Shown here in pieces: positions 46,421 to 54,807 of a stretch of 64,000 nt of DNA. This stretch comes from Salegentibacter sp. R32 (GTDB lineage Bacteria > Bacteroidota > Bacteroidia > Flavobacteriales > Flavobacteriaceae). The stretch lies in NCBI RefSeq assembly GCF_008692195.1, contig NZ_RXOM01000009.1, forward strand, positions 52,985 to 116,984, written 5' to 3'. A model generated the notes under the pieces. It saw nothing but the letters and a program-made list of their open reading frames with translations. It made no database searches and had not been told where the DNA came from. The translations under genes were made by a program, and so were the position numbers. Position 1 is the stretch's first letter. Each line of letters begins with the position of its first letter.

Positions 46421-49273
46421 TTACCTTTTTAAAGTGAAATTACCTTTATATGTTTTTCCGTTGTTTAATTTTAGTGAATACCAGTAATCTGTAGCAGGTA
46501 ATTGTTTTCCGTTAAATGTGCCATCCCAACCTTTTCCTGTAGGAGAAAGGGAGGTGATTAATTTACCAAAACGGTTGAAAATGAATATTTCAGCATTTTT
46601 GATATTTTCATTATTTCTTCCCAACAAGTGCCAAGTGTCGTTTATTCCGTCTTGATTGGGAGTAAAAAATCTCATAATTCCCAATACATTTATTTCTTTT
46701 GAAGCGACACCACATCCGTTAAGGTCTTTTACATAGATAATGTGTGGACCGGGTTTTACATTCTGAAAAATGTTTTCTTCTTGATAAGCAGAAAATTGAT
46801 CATCAATGGAGTAAATATATTTTCCTAAGCTTTCTTCCTCTAAATGAATTGTTACAGTGTTTTTATAGGAAAATCCATCGATATCCACATTGAATTTAGC
46901 TTTGTTAGAAGCTAGAATATTTATGGTTTTAATTTTACTGCATCCTGAAATTTTATCTGTTACTGTAACGGTATGACTGGTAATTTCATTAGTTTCGATA
47001 GTTGAAGTGGTCTTTTGGGAGGGTTCCCAATAATACTCGTACTTGCTTTGTTGGTTATCGGGAATTCCGCTTTCAAGTATTATGGTATCAGGAAGATTTT
47101 CTAGACAGTAAATGATTTCTTCTTCATTTTCTATAGGAATTGAATTTTGGACAAGTAAATTTATGGTTACAATATCTTCACATAAATTACTGTTGTCAAT
47201 CCGAGCAAAAATAGTTTGTTGAAAAGCTGAAGTATTTTGATAGGAGGTTAGATCATTGATTTGATTATTTTCTAAAACTGCATCTTCTTCATTTTCATAA
47301 AAATTAATGATGAAATTTGGGTTGATGGAAAGTAATTCAATTTTAACTTCATTTAAATTGAAATTTTCAAATCCGTTTTCATCAGTTGGGCATTCAGTTA
47401 AATCGATAGGGGCAAGGTTACTGTTTTGAGAAACATTTAGTTCTAGCTGCGCATAAGATGAGCAATATTCAGAATTGACTTTTGCAATGATAGTTTGAGG
47501 ATTTTCTGAATTTTGGAAATTATCCTCATTTTCTATAAGGTTCATACTGCTTTGCGCGTCAGTTAAGTTTTTATAAAACTCAATAGTTGTATTTGTTGCT
47601 GAGGTAATTTCGGTTTTTACTTCATTTAAATTAAAGATAGAAGTATGATTATCTAAGTAACCACATTGATTCAAAGAAGTATCTAAGGCTTCAGGTTTGA
47701 GGTGAAAAGTTACATTTGCTATTCCAATTAGCGGACAAGATCCATCATTTAAATCGATGATAAGTTTATAAGTATCAGAAGAAGGAAAAGTATTCGCAGG
47801 ATTTGCAGAAATGGTTAACTGTTCTGTATTTTCACCATTTAAAATATTACCATTTTTATACCAAGTGTATGTATTACTGCTATCTAGGTTTTGAGTATAA
47901 GCTAACGTAAAACTATCATCTTCACATAAATCTAACTTTGTAATAATATTCTCTGAGTTTTCATCAATAATATTAATCCGGGACGAAAAAATTGATTGTA
48001 TAAATGGAGGTAAGCCAAATGTAGCTATTGCTCCTTGTAAATTGATTGCTCCGTTAGAAATACTTTCAGAATAGTCTATTTGGTTGATATCTAATTCAGG
48101 GTTATTGATGACCGCTAATCTAGCGGTAGAAATTATAGGTTTATAAATTTTTCCGTTAGGTGCTAATTGTAAAGCAGTAGCAGTATTACCACTAACTCCA
48201 TTTATATTATTGATAGAATTTGGAATATCTGTAGATTCCAAATCCCATTGATATAATAGTGCATTGTTATTTTGGGTGACAGTAGCGTAAACTTTTTTAG
48301 TTTCCATGGAAAACTCTACGCCGTAGGCATTTACATTTTCTACTAAGGGTAAGTTATTAGACACCATTCCCGAAAGATCGTCAAAATCGTATAAATAAAC
48401 TCCTCCGTTTTCAGCATCGTTACTTCCTATTTGATTATAGGTTTTCGTATTGTGGGCTACGATTAGTTTTTTACCATTAGGAGAAACCTTCATATAACCT
48501 AGTGCTGCTCTTCTGTAAGAAGAAATTGGGATAGCAGGTCCTGTCTGAGAAATAACAGGGGAAGTATTGACTCCTGAATTGTCAATTTTGAAAGCATAAA
48601 ATTTATCAATAAAGTGAGTTAAAAGCCAAATTGAATTACAATCACTTCCTTTAACAGCAGTAATTTTTTCTGAACATTTGTATTTAATTTCTTCTGAATT
48701 AGAAGGGTCGTAGGTGATTAAATGAATATTTTTTTCAGACGAAATTACATTTCCCAATCCACCATCCAACGTCATATCTACCACTGAATAATTTAATCCG
48801 TTATTAAAACCATCATCATCTTGAGGAACATTGCTGCCCGGTAAATCTGAATATTCCCCATTAGCAGTGCCCGGGCCTTGGTTAGGATAATTTGTCGCAT
48901 TATCGTGATGAGGCTCATCTACAGTAAAAACATAGTACAGGTTAGCATCTGTAGGATGTGGAACTATTAATCCGCTAGAAGTACTTGAAGGATCACCCAA
49001 TAGTCCGGTGCCATTAAAATAATCAGCATTGCTCATCACGTTGTGGTTTCTATTCCAAATGGTCCTTCCATCTGTATAAAACAAAAGATTACCATTTTCA
49101 TCTGAAATTGATGAGCAACCTTCACTAGTGTTCAATTGACCATTGGTAAGCGGGGAAGGAGGGGAAGTATTAAAATTCACACCGGCATTTGCCCCAAAAT
49201 ACCAATAATTAGCCTCCCCTTGACAAAATACTGAAAAAGGGAGCAAGAGAAGTATAAATAAAATTCTTTTCAT
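46421..49273 (-). CDS. T9SS type B surface protein with N-terminal beta-propeller-like region
   Basis: A 950-residue protein with a signal peptide (1-17, ending VFCQ). The first ~420 residues resemble a beta-propeller of the GEANYWYFGANAGVNFNTSP family (ENGNLLFYTDGRTIWNRNHNVM, LIVPHPTDANLYYVFT). An Ig-like domain follows, then LTECPTDENGFENFNLNEVK-type repeats (about 95 residues each), and a type B tail (FFTPNQDGINDTWHLLGRN, WDGTFNGKQLPATDYWYSL) ending FTLKR. The tail closely matches the protein encoded at 41509-43848, suggesting duplication with new N-termini. It is first of the three-gene run. Confidence 0.88.
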   Translation of the reverse strand: MKRILFILLLLPFSVFCQGEANYWYFGANAGVNFNTSPPSPLTNGQLNTSEGCSSISDENGNLLFYTDGRTIWNRNHNVMSNADYFNGTGLLGDPSSTSSGLIVPHPTDANLYYVFTVDEPHHDNATNYPNQGPGTANGEYSDLPGSNVPQDDDGFNNGLNYSVVDMTLDGGLGNVISSEKNIHLITYDPSNSEEIKYKCSEKITAVKGSDCNSIWLLTHFIDKFYAFKIDNSGVNTSPVISQTGPAIPISSYRRAALGYMKVSPNGKKLIVAHNTKTYNQIGSNDAENGGVYLYDFDDLSGMVSNNLPLVENVNAYGVEFSMETKKVYATVTQNNNALLYQWDLESTDIPNSINNINGVSGNTATALQLAPNGKIYKPIISTARLAVINNPELDINQIDYSESISNGAINLQGAIATFGLPPFIQSIFSSRINIIDENSENIITKLDLCEDDSFTLAYTQNLDSSNTYTWYKNGNILNGENTEQLTISANPANTFPSSDTYKLIIDLNDGSCPLIGIANVTFHLKPEALDTSLNQCGYLDNHTSIFNLNEVKTEITSATNTTIEFYKNLTDAQSSMNLIENEDNFQNSENPQTIIAKVNSEYCSSYAQLELNVSQNSNLAPIDLTECPTDENGFENFNLNEVKIELLSINPNFIINFYENEEDAVLENNQINDLTSYQNTSAFQQTIFARIDNSNLCEDIVTINLLVQNSIPIENEEEIIYCLENLPDTIILESGIPDNQQSKYEYYWEPSQKTTSTIETNEITSHTVTVTDKISGCSKIKTINILASNKAKFNVDIDGFSYKNTVTIHLEEESLGKYIYSIDDQFSAYQEENIFQNVKPGPHIIYVKDLNGCGVASKEINVLGIMRFFTPNQDGINDTWHLLGRNNENIKNAEIFIFNRFGKLITSLSPTGKGWDGTFNGKQLPATDYWYSLKLNNGKTYKGNFTLKR

Positions 49274-49350
49274 TAATCACCAGCAATTGTTCAAATCTAC
49301 AGGTTTTTAATGAAAAAGAAATCTAGTTGAAGTTAAAAACTGATCAGCTT

Positions 49351-50187
49351 TTATAAATCCCTCTTCTTCAATAATTTTAAAGAACCCCAAACAAAAATAC
49401 CTGTCCAAGCCAATACAATTATAATTTGATACCAATGCACCGAATAATCTGAAGTAATATCAGTTTGAAGTTGGTTGGCCGCAGATTGGATAACATTTAA
49501 TCTAGTAATGGGTTGTTTTACCAAATTAGCCATCGACTCCAACGGAAAAAACTGAGTAATAGCTGCAGTCCTAGCGCTATCATCAATAATTTGAAAACGT
49601 AACACCCCAATCACGATACTTTCAAAAATCCACCAGACAAACAGGAATCCAAGAGCGAAGGCAGAACGTTTTACCAAAATCCCTAAAAACATACAAAAAC
49701 TGAAGAACCCAATAAGCTTAACCAAATAGGCCAACATAAACTCTAAATCTGAAAAGATAATTGAGAATTCGGTATAATCAGAAAAAATGAGTCCGAGTAC
49801 TAAGGAAACGATGAATATAAATAGGGTAGAAATTACAGAAAACACCAAAACCGTATAAAACTTAGAGAGGATGAATTCTTTCTTGCTCATCCCATCAATA
49901 AGATTTTGTTTGAGTGTTCTATTGCTATATTCATTAGACATCATAGAAACGATGACAATAGCTAAGAAAATCTTTAAAAAGGAAGCAAAATAAGTATTGA
50001 AATGCCAAATGTAGGGGAAATTGAAAATTCCTTGGTCTGCTAATTGAAAATCTAATCCTAAAATGTTAAATCTAATGGAAGCAAAAAGAGCAATAAGCGT
50101 AAATAAACCAAAATAAATAATCGATAAAACTTTGGTCGAACGGCTATATTTTAATTTATGGAATTCTATATTGAGTAGTCGTAACAT
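49351..50187 (-). CDS. ABC-2 type transporter permease
   Basis: A 278-residue membrane protein with six predicted helices (about 20-40, 65-87, 112-138, 145-170, 175-195 and 250-270). The N-terminal LRLLNIEFHKLKYSRSTKVL and the MMSNEYSNRTLKQNLIDGMSKKEFILSK segment are typical of ABC-2 permeases of the drug/lipid/bacteriocin type. It lies one base after the ATPase gene, so the two form one exporter. The substrate is unknown. Confidence 0.9.
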   Translation of the reverse strand: MLRLLNIEFHKLKYSRSTKVLSIIYFGLFTLIALFASIRFNILGLDFQLADQGIFNFPYIWHFNTYFASFLKIFLAIVIVSMMSNEYSNRTLKQNLIDGMSKKEFILSKFYTVLVFSVISTLFIFIVSLVLGLIFSDYTEFSIIFSDLEFMLAYLVKLIGFFSFCMFLGILVKRSAFALGFLFVWWIFESIVIGVLRFQIIDDSARTAAITQFFPLESMANLVKQPITRLNVIQSAANQLQTDITSDYSVHWYQIIIVLAWTGIFVWGSLKLLKKRDL

Positions 50188-50188
50188 A

Positions 50189-51094
50189 TTATGCGTTTTG
50201 TTTGGTTAGTTCTAAAAATTGCTGCTCTAAGCTTTCTCTACGTTTTACTAAATGTGAAAGAATAATGCCTTTTTCAAACAGCATTTTATTTAAGTTTTCA
50301 GCTTCAATAGGTTCGGTAAGAATAGCTTTAACTATATCTGTTTCAGGATCTAATTTTGTGTTTTCAAACCAAGAATGACCTTTTAATGCTGAAATAAGTG
50401 TTTCATTATTTTCGGTTTTCAATTCCACATAACCATGGCTTGCGTTCATTTCATCTACCCGACCCGAATAAAGTTTGACTCCTTTACGTATAATAATTAC
50501 ATGCGAACATACTTTTTCAACTTCATCTAATAAATGTGAAGCCAGTAAAATGGTAGTTCCCATGGAAGCAATTTTTCTAATGATTTCCCGAATTTGATGA
50601 ATTCCTTGCGGATCTAAGCCATTTGTTGGTTCATCTAAAATTAAAATTTCAGGATCGTTAAGAAGGGCAGAGGCAATGGCTAAACGCTGTTTCATTCCCA
50701 AAGAAAATGTTCTAAATTTACTATCTTTTCTATCTAGAAGTCCTACCAATGCTAATTTTTCTTCAATCTTAGCATCCTTTACATTTTTAATTTTACAAAC
50801 CAAATTTAGGTTTTGCTTGGCAGTCATGTACGGGTAAAAATTAGGCCGCTCAATAATGGCTCCTACTTTTTTTAAGGCATTGTGGGTAGATTCGTTTCCA
50901 TCGAACCAGAAAAAATCACCACTGGTTTTATTTACTACATTTAGCACCATTCCCAAGGTGGTTGATTTACCACTTCCGTTAGGACCTAAAATACCATAAA
51001 CATTTCCTTTTTTAATCTTAAAAGAAAGGTTATCTACCGCAGTTAAGGGTCCAAACCTTTTCGTAAGATTGTTAAGCGTTAAGATTGTTTCCAT
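50189..51094 (-). CDS. ABC transporter ATP-binding protein
   Basis: A 301-residue ATPase. Walker A is GPNGSGKST near 37-45. A Q-loop-like segment, the signature FSLGMKQRLAIASAL (about 130-144) and Walker B ILILDEPTNGLDPQG (about 149-163) with the switch histidine in LLASHLLDEVEKV are all present, so it should be active. The last ~80 residues are a C-terminal extension common to ABC-2 ATPases. Paired with the permease at 49351-50187. Confidence 0.94.
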   Translation of the reverse strand: METILTLNNLTKRFGPLTAVDNLSFKIKKGNVYGILGPNGSGKSTTLGMVLNVVNKTSGDFFWFDGNESTHNALKKVGAIIERPNFYPYMTAKQNLNLVCKIKNVKDAKIEEKLALVGLLDRKDSKFRTFSLGMKQRLAIASALLNDPEILILDEPTNGLDPQGIHQIREIIRKIASMGTTILLASHLLDEVEKVCSHVIIIRKGVKLYSGRVDEMNASHGYVELKTENNETLISALKGHSWFENTKLDPETDIVKAILTEPIEAENLNKMLFEKGIILSHLVKRRESLEQQFLELTKQNA

Positions 51095-51254
51095 CTATTT
51101 TAATTTCTTTTATCGGATAGTTATAATTAGGTTTCTGAATATAAAAAGTATTGCAAACTCTTTAATTGATTGACTTATAAGTGTGACGACCAAGTTAAGG
51201 TTTTGTTACAAGAAAGCTATAGGCAGACTTTCTAAATTTTATTACCTTGTGGCT

Positions 51255-52322
51255 ATGGAAGAAAAATTGCTGTCAAAAAAAAAGCCCATTTTTCCAATCA
51301 CGGAAAAACTAAGTAAGTATTTATCTAAATACAATCGATATACAAAAATACCGGTATTTTATGAAGATTTGTTGAGGTTCTCAGGATCTATTGTAGTTTA
51401 CAATAAGCACGATGAAGATACACTCTGGGTGCGCTGTTATTACCCGGATCATGAGCGAACCGAAATAGACAATAGTCTAAAAAGGGTGTATACCATTTTA
51501 CATTCTGATGGGAGTGATGAGGCATTCAAATTTTTAAGCGTCGATGCAATTGATTATTGTACGTTTGGAAACTCGAAACCTTTCCGAATAAAAATACGGA
51601 ACGTTCTAAACGACAACTTCACTTATTTTTATGTAAAAAAAGCAGATGCTTCCCGAATTTATGGATTAGAATTGGAGCATATCCTTTCTCCGCATCGTAT
51701 TAACTTTTTGCTTTATAAAGATACTCTAATTGAAGCGCATATCGCAGGAATTCCTGGTGATGTTTTTATAGAAGAACAACTAGAGGGTTGTAGCGAATAT
51801 ACTAAAAACCTAATAGCAAAACAGTTTGTGAAGTTTAATGAACGCTGTACCATCAGACTTTTAGGAGATATGCGATCTTACAATTATGTAATTATCCCAA
51901 CCCACGATTTTGACCACGTAGATTATCAAATAAGGGCAATAGATTTCGACCAGCAATGTTATGAAGGGAATTTAAAAGTTTACCGTCCGCAGTTTTTTAA
52001 AGAAAACTTTCCTATGGTGAAATTAGTAACTACACATTTAGAAGAATCTTCCATCGAACAATACCGAAAGGAAGAACGGTCGCAAATGGCAAAACGTTTA
52101 ATCACTAGTCAGAAACGTTTTAAGCAATTGTTGACTTGTATGACGGCCGATCATATCTCAACCAAAGAAAATTTAAAACGTTTAAAAATGGATTTGGTAG
52201 CCTATTCTAAAGATGTAAAGTTCAAACGGGCGAGAACAATGGGCGGAGTTTTAAAAACCGCTTTAGAATTTGTAAAACGAAATTACGTAGATACCAATAC
52301 CAAAGAGATTATGGAATTCTAA
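51255..52322 (+). CDS. Conserved Bacteroidota protein of unknown function, possibly kinase-like
   Basis: 355 residues from the ATG at 51255; a GTG at 51183 would add 24 residues but lacks support. I do not recognise a characterised family. Visible features are a DLLRFSGSIVVYNKHDEDTL segment near 38, a central LYKDTLIEAHIAGIPGDVFI (about 152-171), NERCTIRLLGDMRSYNYVII, then YQIRAIDFDQQCYEG near 242-256 and a basic helical C-terminus. The order glycine-rich loop, conserved N/R stretch, IDFD is reminiscent of the catalytic core of atypical kinases (HxxxxN then DxD), but the key histidine is not evident. It stands alone between the ABC pair and the toxin-antitoxin pair. Confidence 0.6.
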   Translation: MEEKLLSKKKPIFPITEKLSKYLSKYNRYTKIPVFYEDLLRFSGSIVVYNKHDEDTLWVRCYYPDHERTEIDNSLKRVYTILHSDGSDEAFKFLSVDAIDYCTFGNSKPFRIKIRNVLNDNFTYFYVKKADASRIYGLELEHILSPHRINFLLYKDTLIEAHIAGIPGDVFIEEQLEGCSEYTKNLIAKQFVKFNERCTIRLLGDMRSYNYVIIPTHDFDHVDYQIRAIDFDQQCYEGNLKVYRPQFFKENFPMVKLVTTHLEESSIEQYRKEERSQMAKRLITSQKRFKQLLTCMTADHISTKENLKRLKMDLVAYSKDVKFKRARTMGGVLKTALEFVKRNYVDTNTKEIMEF

Positions 52323-52355
52323 ATTATCTTAGAAAGTTAAGAAATTTGTTCATTT

Positions 52356-52370
52356 TACCAAAAATTGGTA
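52356..52370. promoter_or_regulatory. Candidate autoregulatory operator of the ParDE pair
   Basis: TACCAAAAATTGGTA, a perfect 15-bp dyad (TACCAA/TTGGTA with a three-A centre), lies 21 bases before the parD-like ATG. Antitoxins with ribbon-helix-helix domains bind such palindromes in their own promoters. Binding is inferred. Confidence 0.6.
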
Positions 52371-52391
52371 TTTTTAAAATAAAATTTAGTG

Positions 52392-52646
52392 ATGAGTAAA
52401 AACATCTCTATCTCCTTAGGAAATTATTTTGATGAATTTGTAAGTAGCCAAGTTTCGGCAGGGAGATATAAAAATGTAAGTGAAGTCATCAGGGCAGGAC
52501 TTCGGCTTTTAGAAAACGAAGAAAGTAAAACTATTGCTCTAAGAAATGCCATTCAAGAAGGAATTGATAGCGGAATAGCTCACGATTTTGACCCAGATAA
52601 AAATCTCCAAGAATTAAAAGCCAAGCATAAGAAAAAGAATGGCTGA
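52392..52646 (+). CDS. ParD-family antitoxin
   Basis: 84 residues from the ATG at 52392. The N-terminal ribbon-helix-helix DNA-binding domain is NISISLGNYFDEFVSSQVSA followed by GRYKNVSEVIRAGLRLLENEE, the ParD/CopG signature. The C-terminal part (ALRNAIQEGIDSGIAHDFDPD) is the toxin-binding tail. It neutralises the downstream ParE-like toxin and probably represses its own operon through the dyad at 52356-52370. It overlaps the toxin by 8 bases. Confidence 0.93.
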   Translation: MSKNISISLGNYFDEFVSSQVSAGRYKNVSEVIRAGLRLLENEESKTIALRNAIQEGIDSGIAHDFDPDKNLQELKAKHKKKNG

Positions 52647-52947
52647 ATATCAATTTACAAATAAAGCAGTTGAAGATTTAACCGCAATTTGGGAATATAC
52701 TTTCAGTAAATGGTCAGAAGAACAAGCTAACAAATATTATAATCTAATAATTGAAAGCTGTCAAGATATCGCGGAAAATCCTGAAACAGGAAAAAACTAT
52801 ACTGGAGTGAACTCTCGATTATTTGGATTAAAGGCTAAGAAGCATATCATTTTCTATCGAAAACTAATTGATAAGCCTATTGAAATAATAAGGATTTTAC
52901 ACGAAAGAATGGACTTAAAAAGCAGGCTTAATAAAAAAAGGATTTAA
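52639..52947 (+). CDS. ParE/RelE-family toxin
   Basis: A 102-residue protein of the ParE/RelE superfamily: YQFTNKAVEDLTAIWEYTFSKW at the N-terminus, QANKYYNLIIESCQDIAENP, then GLKAKKHIIFYRKLIDKPIEIIRILHERMD, the family's typical C-terminal strands. ParE members poison DNA gyrase and RelE members cut mRNA; its pairing with ParD favours the former. It overlaps the antitoxin by 8 bases and its stop codon lies in the terminator stem at 52934. Intact. Confidence 0.92.
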   Translation: MAEYQFTNKAVEDLTAIWEYTFSKWSEEQANKYYNLIIESCQDIAENPETGKNYTGVNSRLFGLKAKKHIIFYRKLIDKPIEIIRILHERMDLKSRLNKKRI

Positions 52948-52974
52948 AAGTTTTAAACTTCTAAATCCTTTTTT
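52934..52974 (+). terminator. Terminator overlapping the end of the ParE-like toxin gene
   Basis: AAAAAAGGATTTA (52934-52946) pairs perfectly with TAAATCCTTTTTT (52962-52974) across a 15-base loop. The left arm includes the last codons and part of the stop of the toxin gene. Confidence 0.88.
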
Positions 52975-52997
52975 GAAAATTTTATCGCAAACCTAGC

Positions 52998-54056
52998 TTA
53001 CTTTTTCTCTTCCTTATTAAAATAAACCAAGTAGTAATACATTTGGCGTTCCTCGTCCCAACCTTTTTCAATAAACTTTTCAGCGCTATCAGGATTAATA
53101 AAATCCATTTTTATTTGAACGTTAGTGTCTAGATTAATGACACTTTTGATCTTTTTTCTTGCAGCCGAAACCGCAGTGTTGGAAACCGGGAATTCTGTTA
53201 AATCTTCAATTTTATATTTTGGAGCCTTTTCGGTTTTGTAATGCTGAAATTCCGGAATCAATGCTGGATTTTCCATCACTTCATTTAAGAAGCTACTTTC
53301 TTCAAAATTGTCATTCTTTGCAAAATGATTCACCGCACGGTTCATAAACATTACTTCCTGTTGTTTATCTTCCGCAGGTAAAACCACATCTTTTGCAAAA
53401 TTCTGACAGAATTTTAAATAACTTTTCGTGTTGAAATTCTCATCAGCAAACACATCTACCCCTAAAAACTGCTCTAGCCAATACTTGGTATCGTATCGGT
53501 TAGAATCTACCGAAAGTACCTTAAAATCTTCTTCTTTGTTTTTATTGAAAATTAAAGCACCTTTATCTAACTTATTTAAATTCACCCCTTGCTGAAGAAT
53601 GGCTTCTAGATTTTCCGATTTTTCTTCAAACTGAAGGAAATCATGTTTCAATTCAGACTTGAAAATTCCCATGGCATCCATTCGTTCATTATCCAACATC
53701 ACGTTTTCAAAATAAACCACGTACAATTCCCCACTTTTAATATGCGGATGCTTCCCTTCATTAAAAAGCAATTGCGCAATTTTTTTAGATTGTTCGTGAA
53801 CAGTAGAAGGCTCTTCAAAAACAGTAGAGACTGCATTGTATAGGTCGTGAAATTCTAAATCTGTATCGTGTACAAATTGGTAGTAATTCTCTTCTTTCTC
53901 CCGAAACGATTTTAAAAAATATTCCTTTAAAAGCGCCTGCATTTCATCATTTAAAACGTAAGGTTCTTGTGACAAAAACATACCTTCGTTTCGGCTTTTG
54001 TTGCCAACACGATGAATGGAAAGAGATTCTATTTGTGTGTTATATAAGTTAATCAT
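52998..54056 (-). CDS. Nucleoid-associated protein (NA37/NdpA family)
   Basis: A 352-residue protein starting MINLYNTQIESLSIHRVGNK, with YVLNDEMQALLKEYFLKSF near 33 and ELYVVYFENVMLDNERMDAMGIFKSE near 106, the NdpA family core. These proteins associate with the nucleoid; their precise role is unclear, and related genes occur near defence or plasmid modules. Here it is convergent with the ParDE pair. The structured repeat copy 2 lies immediately upstream of its start. Confidence 0.85.
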   Translation of the reverse strand: MINLYNTQIESLSIHRVGNKSRNEGMFLSQEPYVLNDEMQALLKEYFLKSFREKEENYYQFVHDTDLEFHDLYNAVSTVFEEPSTVHEQSKKIAQLLFNEGKHPHIKSGELYVVYFENVMLDNERMDAMGIFKSELKHDFLQFEEKSENLEAILQQGVNLNKLDKGALIFNKNKEEDFKVLSVDSNRYDTKYWLEQFLGVDVFADENFNTKSYLKFCQNFAKDVVLPAEDKQQEVMFMNRAVNHFAKNDNFEESSFLNEVMENPALIPEFQHYKTEKAPKYKIEDLTEFPVSNTAVSAARKKIKSVINLDTNVQIKMDFINPDSAEKFIEKGWDEERQMYYYLVYFNKEEKK

Positions 54057-54072
54057 AGTTTACTATTGTTTT

Positions 54073-54193
54073 GGGCATTTCCCTCCTAAGGTCGGGTCGG
54101 GCTATCCGTTATATCTTTTTTGCTCGTCACTTCAAGCAGAGTCGGAAAAGTAAGTAATAAGCAAAAAAGGATGCCACTACTATCCCTAATGCG
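54073..54193. repeat. Structured intergenic repeat element, copy 2
   Basis: It starts GGGCATTTCCC and ends ATCCCTAATGC; GCATT (54075-54079) pairs with AATGC (54188-54192). The GGTCGGGCT block is kept. The T-run stem CTTTTTTGCT (54115-54124) pairs with AGCAAAAAAG (54160-54169). The loop holds TCACTTCAAGCAGAGTCGGA, half of a REP-like palindrome. ATGCC and ATCCCTAA near the end are shared with copy 1 at 1203-1315. It lies between the NdpA-like and pRiA4b-like genes. Confidence 0.75.
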
Positions 54194-54207
54194 AAAAAAA
54201 TTAAAAA

Positions 54208-54720
54208 TTAATTCCAGTTGGGGTCAAAATCGTAATCATCCAGATTTTCAAAATCTACATCATCATTACCAAATTCATCTTCCAAATCGTCTTCTTCAGC
54301 TTCAAAATTTTTCTCTGGTGGGCTATCCGGTAACTGCCCGTGAGCGAACATTAAATTAGGATAATCACGTCCATCTTCAGCTTTGGTAATATCGGCCAGT
54401 TCTACATAAAAAGTCCACATGCTAAAGAAATCGTACACATAGATTAGTTGCGTATTGTCTTTATCTACAACGGTGTCTAAAGCAGTTTCGTTCATCATTC
54501 TTACCGGGTTCATCCCTTCACTCATATCAAAAAGAACGATTTCTTCACCTTGGTTCCATTCAGCATCACTTAAATAAAATGAAGCCATTTCGGTTCCATC
54601 AAATCCAAAGGCTTGGGTAATAGAGTTGTGAAGGTCTTCTAACGTGGCGTCGTCTTCAATTTCAATATCTCTAAAAACGTCATCTAAAGTGTCTAAAACA
54701 ATTCGAAACTTATAAATCAT
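54208..54720 (-). CDS. Plasmid pRiA4b ORF-3 family protein
   Basis: A 170-residue protein. YKFRIVLDTLDDVFRDIEIEDDATLEDLHNSITQAF (3-38) and ASFYLSDAEWNQGEEIVL are the PRiA4_ORF3 fold, and FSMWTFYVELADI follows near 94. The last ~35 residues are almost all acidic or aromatic (EEDDLEDEFGNDD then DFENLDDYDFD). The function of the family is unknown. No transposon genes surround it, so it is a chromosomal member. It has its own promoter candidate. Confidence 0.88.
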   Translation of the reverse strand: MIYKFRIVLDTLDDVFRDIEIEDDATLEDLHNSITQAFGFDGTEMASFYLSDAEWNQGEEIVLFDMSEGMNPVRMMNETALDTVVDKDNTQLIYVYDFFSMWTFYVELADITKAEDGRDYPNLMFAHGQLPDSPPEKNFEAEEDDLEDEFGNDDVDFENLDDYDFDPNWN

Positions 54721-54743
54721 ACTACAATCAAAATTAAGGAATG

Positions 54744-54775
54744 CAAAGATACATTTTCCAAACTGTAATTGACAA
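54744..54775 (-). promoter_or_regulatory. Promoter of the pRiA4b ORF-3-like gene
   Basis: On the minus strand TTG (54775-54773), 21 bases, then TATCTTTG (54751-54744), matching the Bacteroidota consensus. The start codon is 23 bases further. Confidence 0.7.
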
Positions 54776-54807
54776 ATACATTTTAATTGAACTAAACTAT
54801 TTTTTTA

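Noticed and set aside
54120..54359. 79-codon plus-strand ORF
   Set aside because: It runs through the structured repeat and then antisense through the pRiA4b ORF-3-like gene; composition and overlap show it is a shadow.
54208..54720. pRiA4b ORF-3-like gene as evidence of a plasmid or transposon
   Set aside because: The family is common on chromosomes; no transposase, inverted ends or target duplication is seen around it.
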